Shown: one piece after another, positions 63,895 through 64,000 of the stretch
Layout of the letters: each line of letters begins with the position of its first letter
Numbering within the stretch: the stretch's first letter is position 1
Source of the DNA: Eubacterium sp.
GTDB taxonomy: Bacteria; Bacillota; Clostridia; Lachnospirales; Lachnospiraceae
Assembly: GCA_017437905.1 (NCBI GenBank)
Contig: JAFRWY010000047.1
Coordinates: 1-64,000 of the forward strand
Direction of reading: 5' to 3'
DNA: 64,000 nt
Made by a program: the position numbers and the translations under genes
The notes under the pieces: generated by a model
Told to the model about the DNA's origin: nothing
The model's input: only the letters and a program-made list of their open reading frames with translations
Database searches by the model: none

Positions 63895-63943
63895 ATCGGT
63901 ATCCCGCGTCATACGGCCGCCTGTTGCTGCAGAATATGAAGCG

Positions 63944-64000
63944 TTACAGTGTCTTTGCCTTCCGTACGGCATCCTCGACCGTGCCCACATTGAAGAAGGC
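63944..64000 (-). CDS. atpD: ATP synthase beta subunit, C-terminal end only (cut by window edge)
   Basis: The last 18 codons read AFFNVGTVEDAVRKAKTL and a stop, which matches the conserved F1 beta C-terminus (FYMVGTIEEAVEKAKKL type). The position just before atpC confirms the call. The rest lies beyond the window. Confidence 0.88.
   Translation of the reverse strand, partial: AFFNVGTVEDAVRKAKTL

Overview
The window looks like chromosomal DNA of an anaerobic Gram-positive Clostridia member, most likely Lachnospiraceae. The basis is gene content and domain style: a Gram-positive type IV pilus (T4P) operon with no secretin, an Lsa/CplR-like ABC-F gene, YlmH, a PF12897-type aminotransferase, AAA/PD-(D/E)XK accessory genes and strong AAGGAGG ribosome sites. 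No rRNA, tRNA, CRISPR array or complete insertion sequence was recognised. Most genes lie on the minus strand.

Layout. 1-2.8 kb: aminotransferase and hflX. 3.2-4.6 kb: an AAA ATPase with a winged-helix-like C-terminus, preceded by a strikingly periodic array of seven ACCAGTAAA sites on its promoter and followed by a frameshifted small gene. 4.6-9.8 kb: a double-length (1720 aa) YfhO-type membrane protein. 9.8-34.8 kb: a T4P cluster read right to left. It encodes two giant proteins with prepilin leaders (2063 aa with BspA/DUF285 repeats; 2300 aa with GLUG-like glycine repeats), three small pseudopilins, an AAA/PD-(D/E)XK ATPase, a small membrane protein, an N-terminal-only prepilin peptidase, PilC, a PilM-PilN fusion, a PilO-like protein, PilB with MshEN-type c-di-GMP motifs and, from its own promoter, the major pilin. 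GATCCTTCG...CAGGATGACA palindromes occupy most gaps of this cluster. 34.8-39 kb: decayed genes (Rpn-like nuclease tails, a protein kinase fragment), a serine hydrolase and an unknown membrane protein. 39-43 kb: ylmH, corA and an Lsa/CplR-like ABC-F gene behind a leader that looks like an attenuator. 43-53.8 kb: a sucrose locus with GH32 hydrolase, ROK fructokinase, HPr, sucrose EIIBCA, a HAD phosphatase, a LacI-family regulator, amylosucrase and PTS enzyme I. LacI-type operators lie on the two key promoters. 54-59.5 kb: a two-sensor hybrid histidine kinase with HPt and a REC-GGDEF diguanylate cyclase. 59.8-63.3 kb: an SGNH hydrolase and an ABC transporter pair whose ATPase carries a proline-rich repeat tail. 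63.4-64 kb: atpC and the end of atpD.

How the parts may work together (inference). The giant prepilins would be incorporated by the same PilB/PilC/PilMNO machine as the small pilins, placing very large adhesin domains at a pilus tip or along the fibre. The histidine kinase-HPt-REC-GGDEF pair could set c-di-GMP, which PilB is predicted to sense. In the sucrose locus EI, HPr and EIIBCA form a complete phosphorelay giving sucrose-6-phosphate for ScrB and ScrK, while amylosucrase would act on unphosphorylated sucrose.

Limits. All calls come from reading the sequence without similarity searches. Starts were chosen by ribosome-binding sites, residue positions are approximate unless counted in short proteins, and promoters and terminators are pattern matches.
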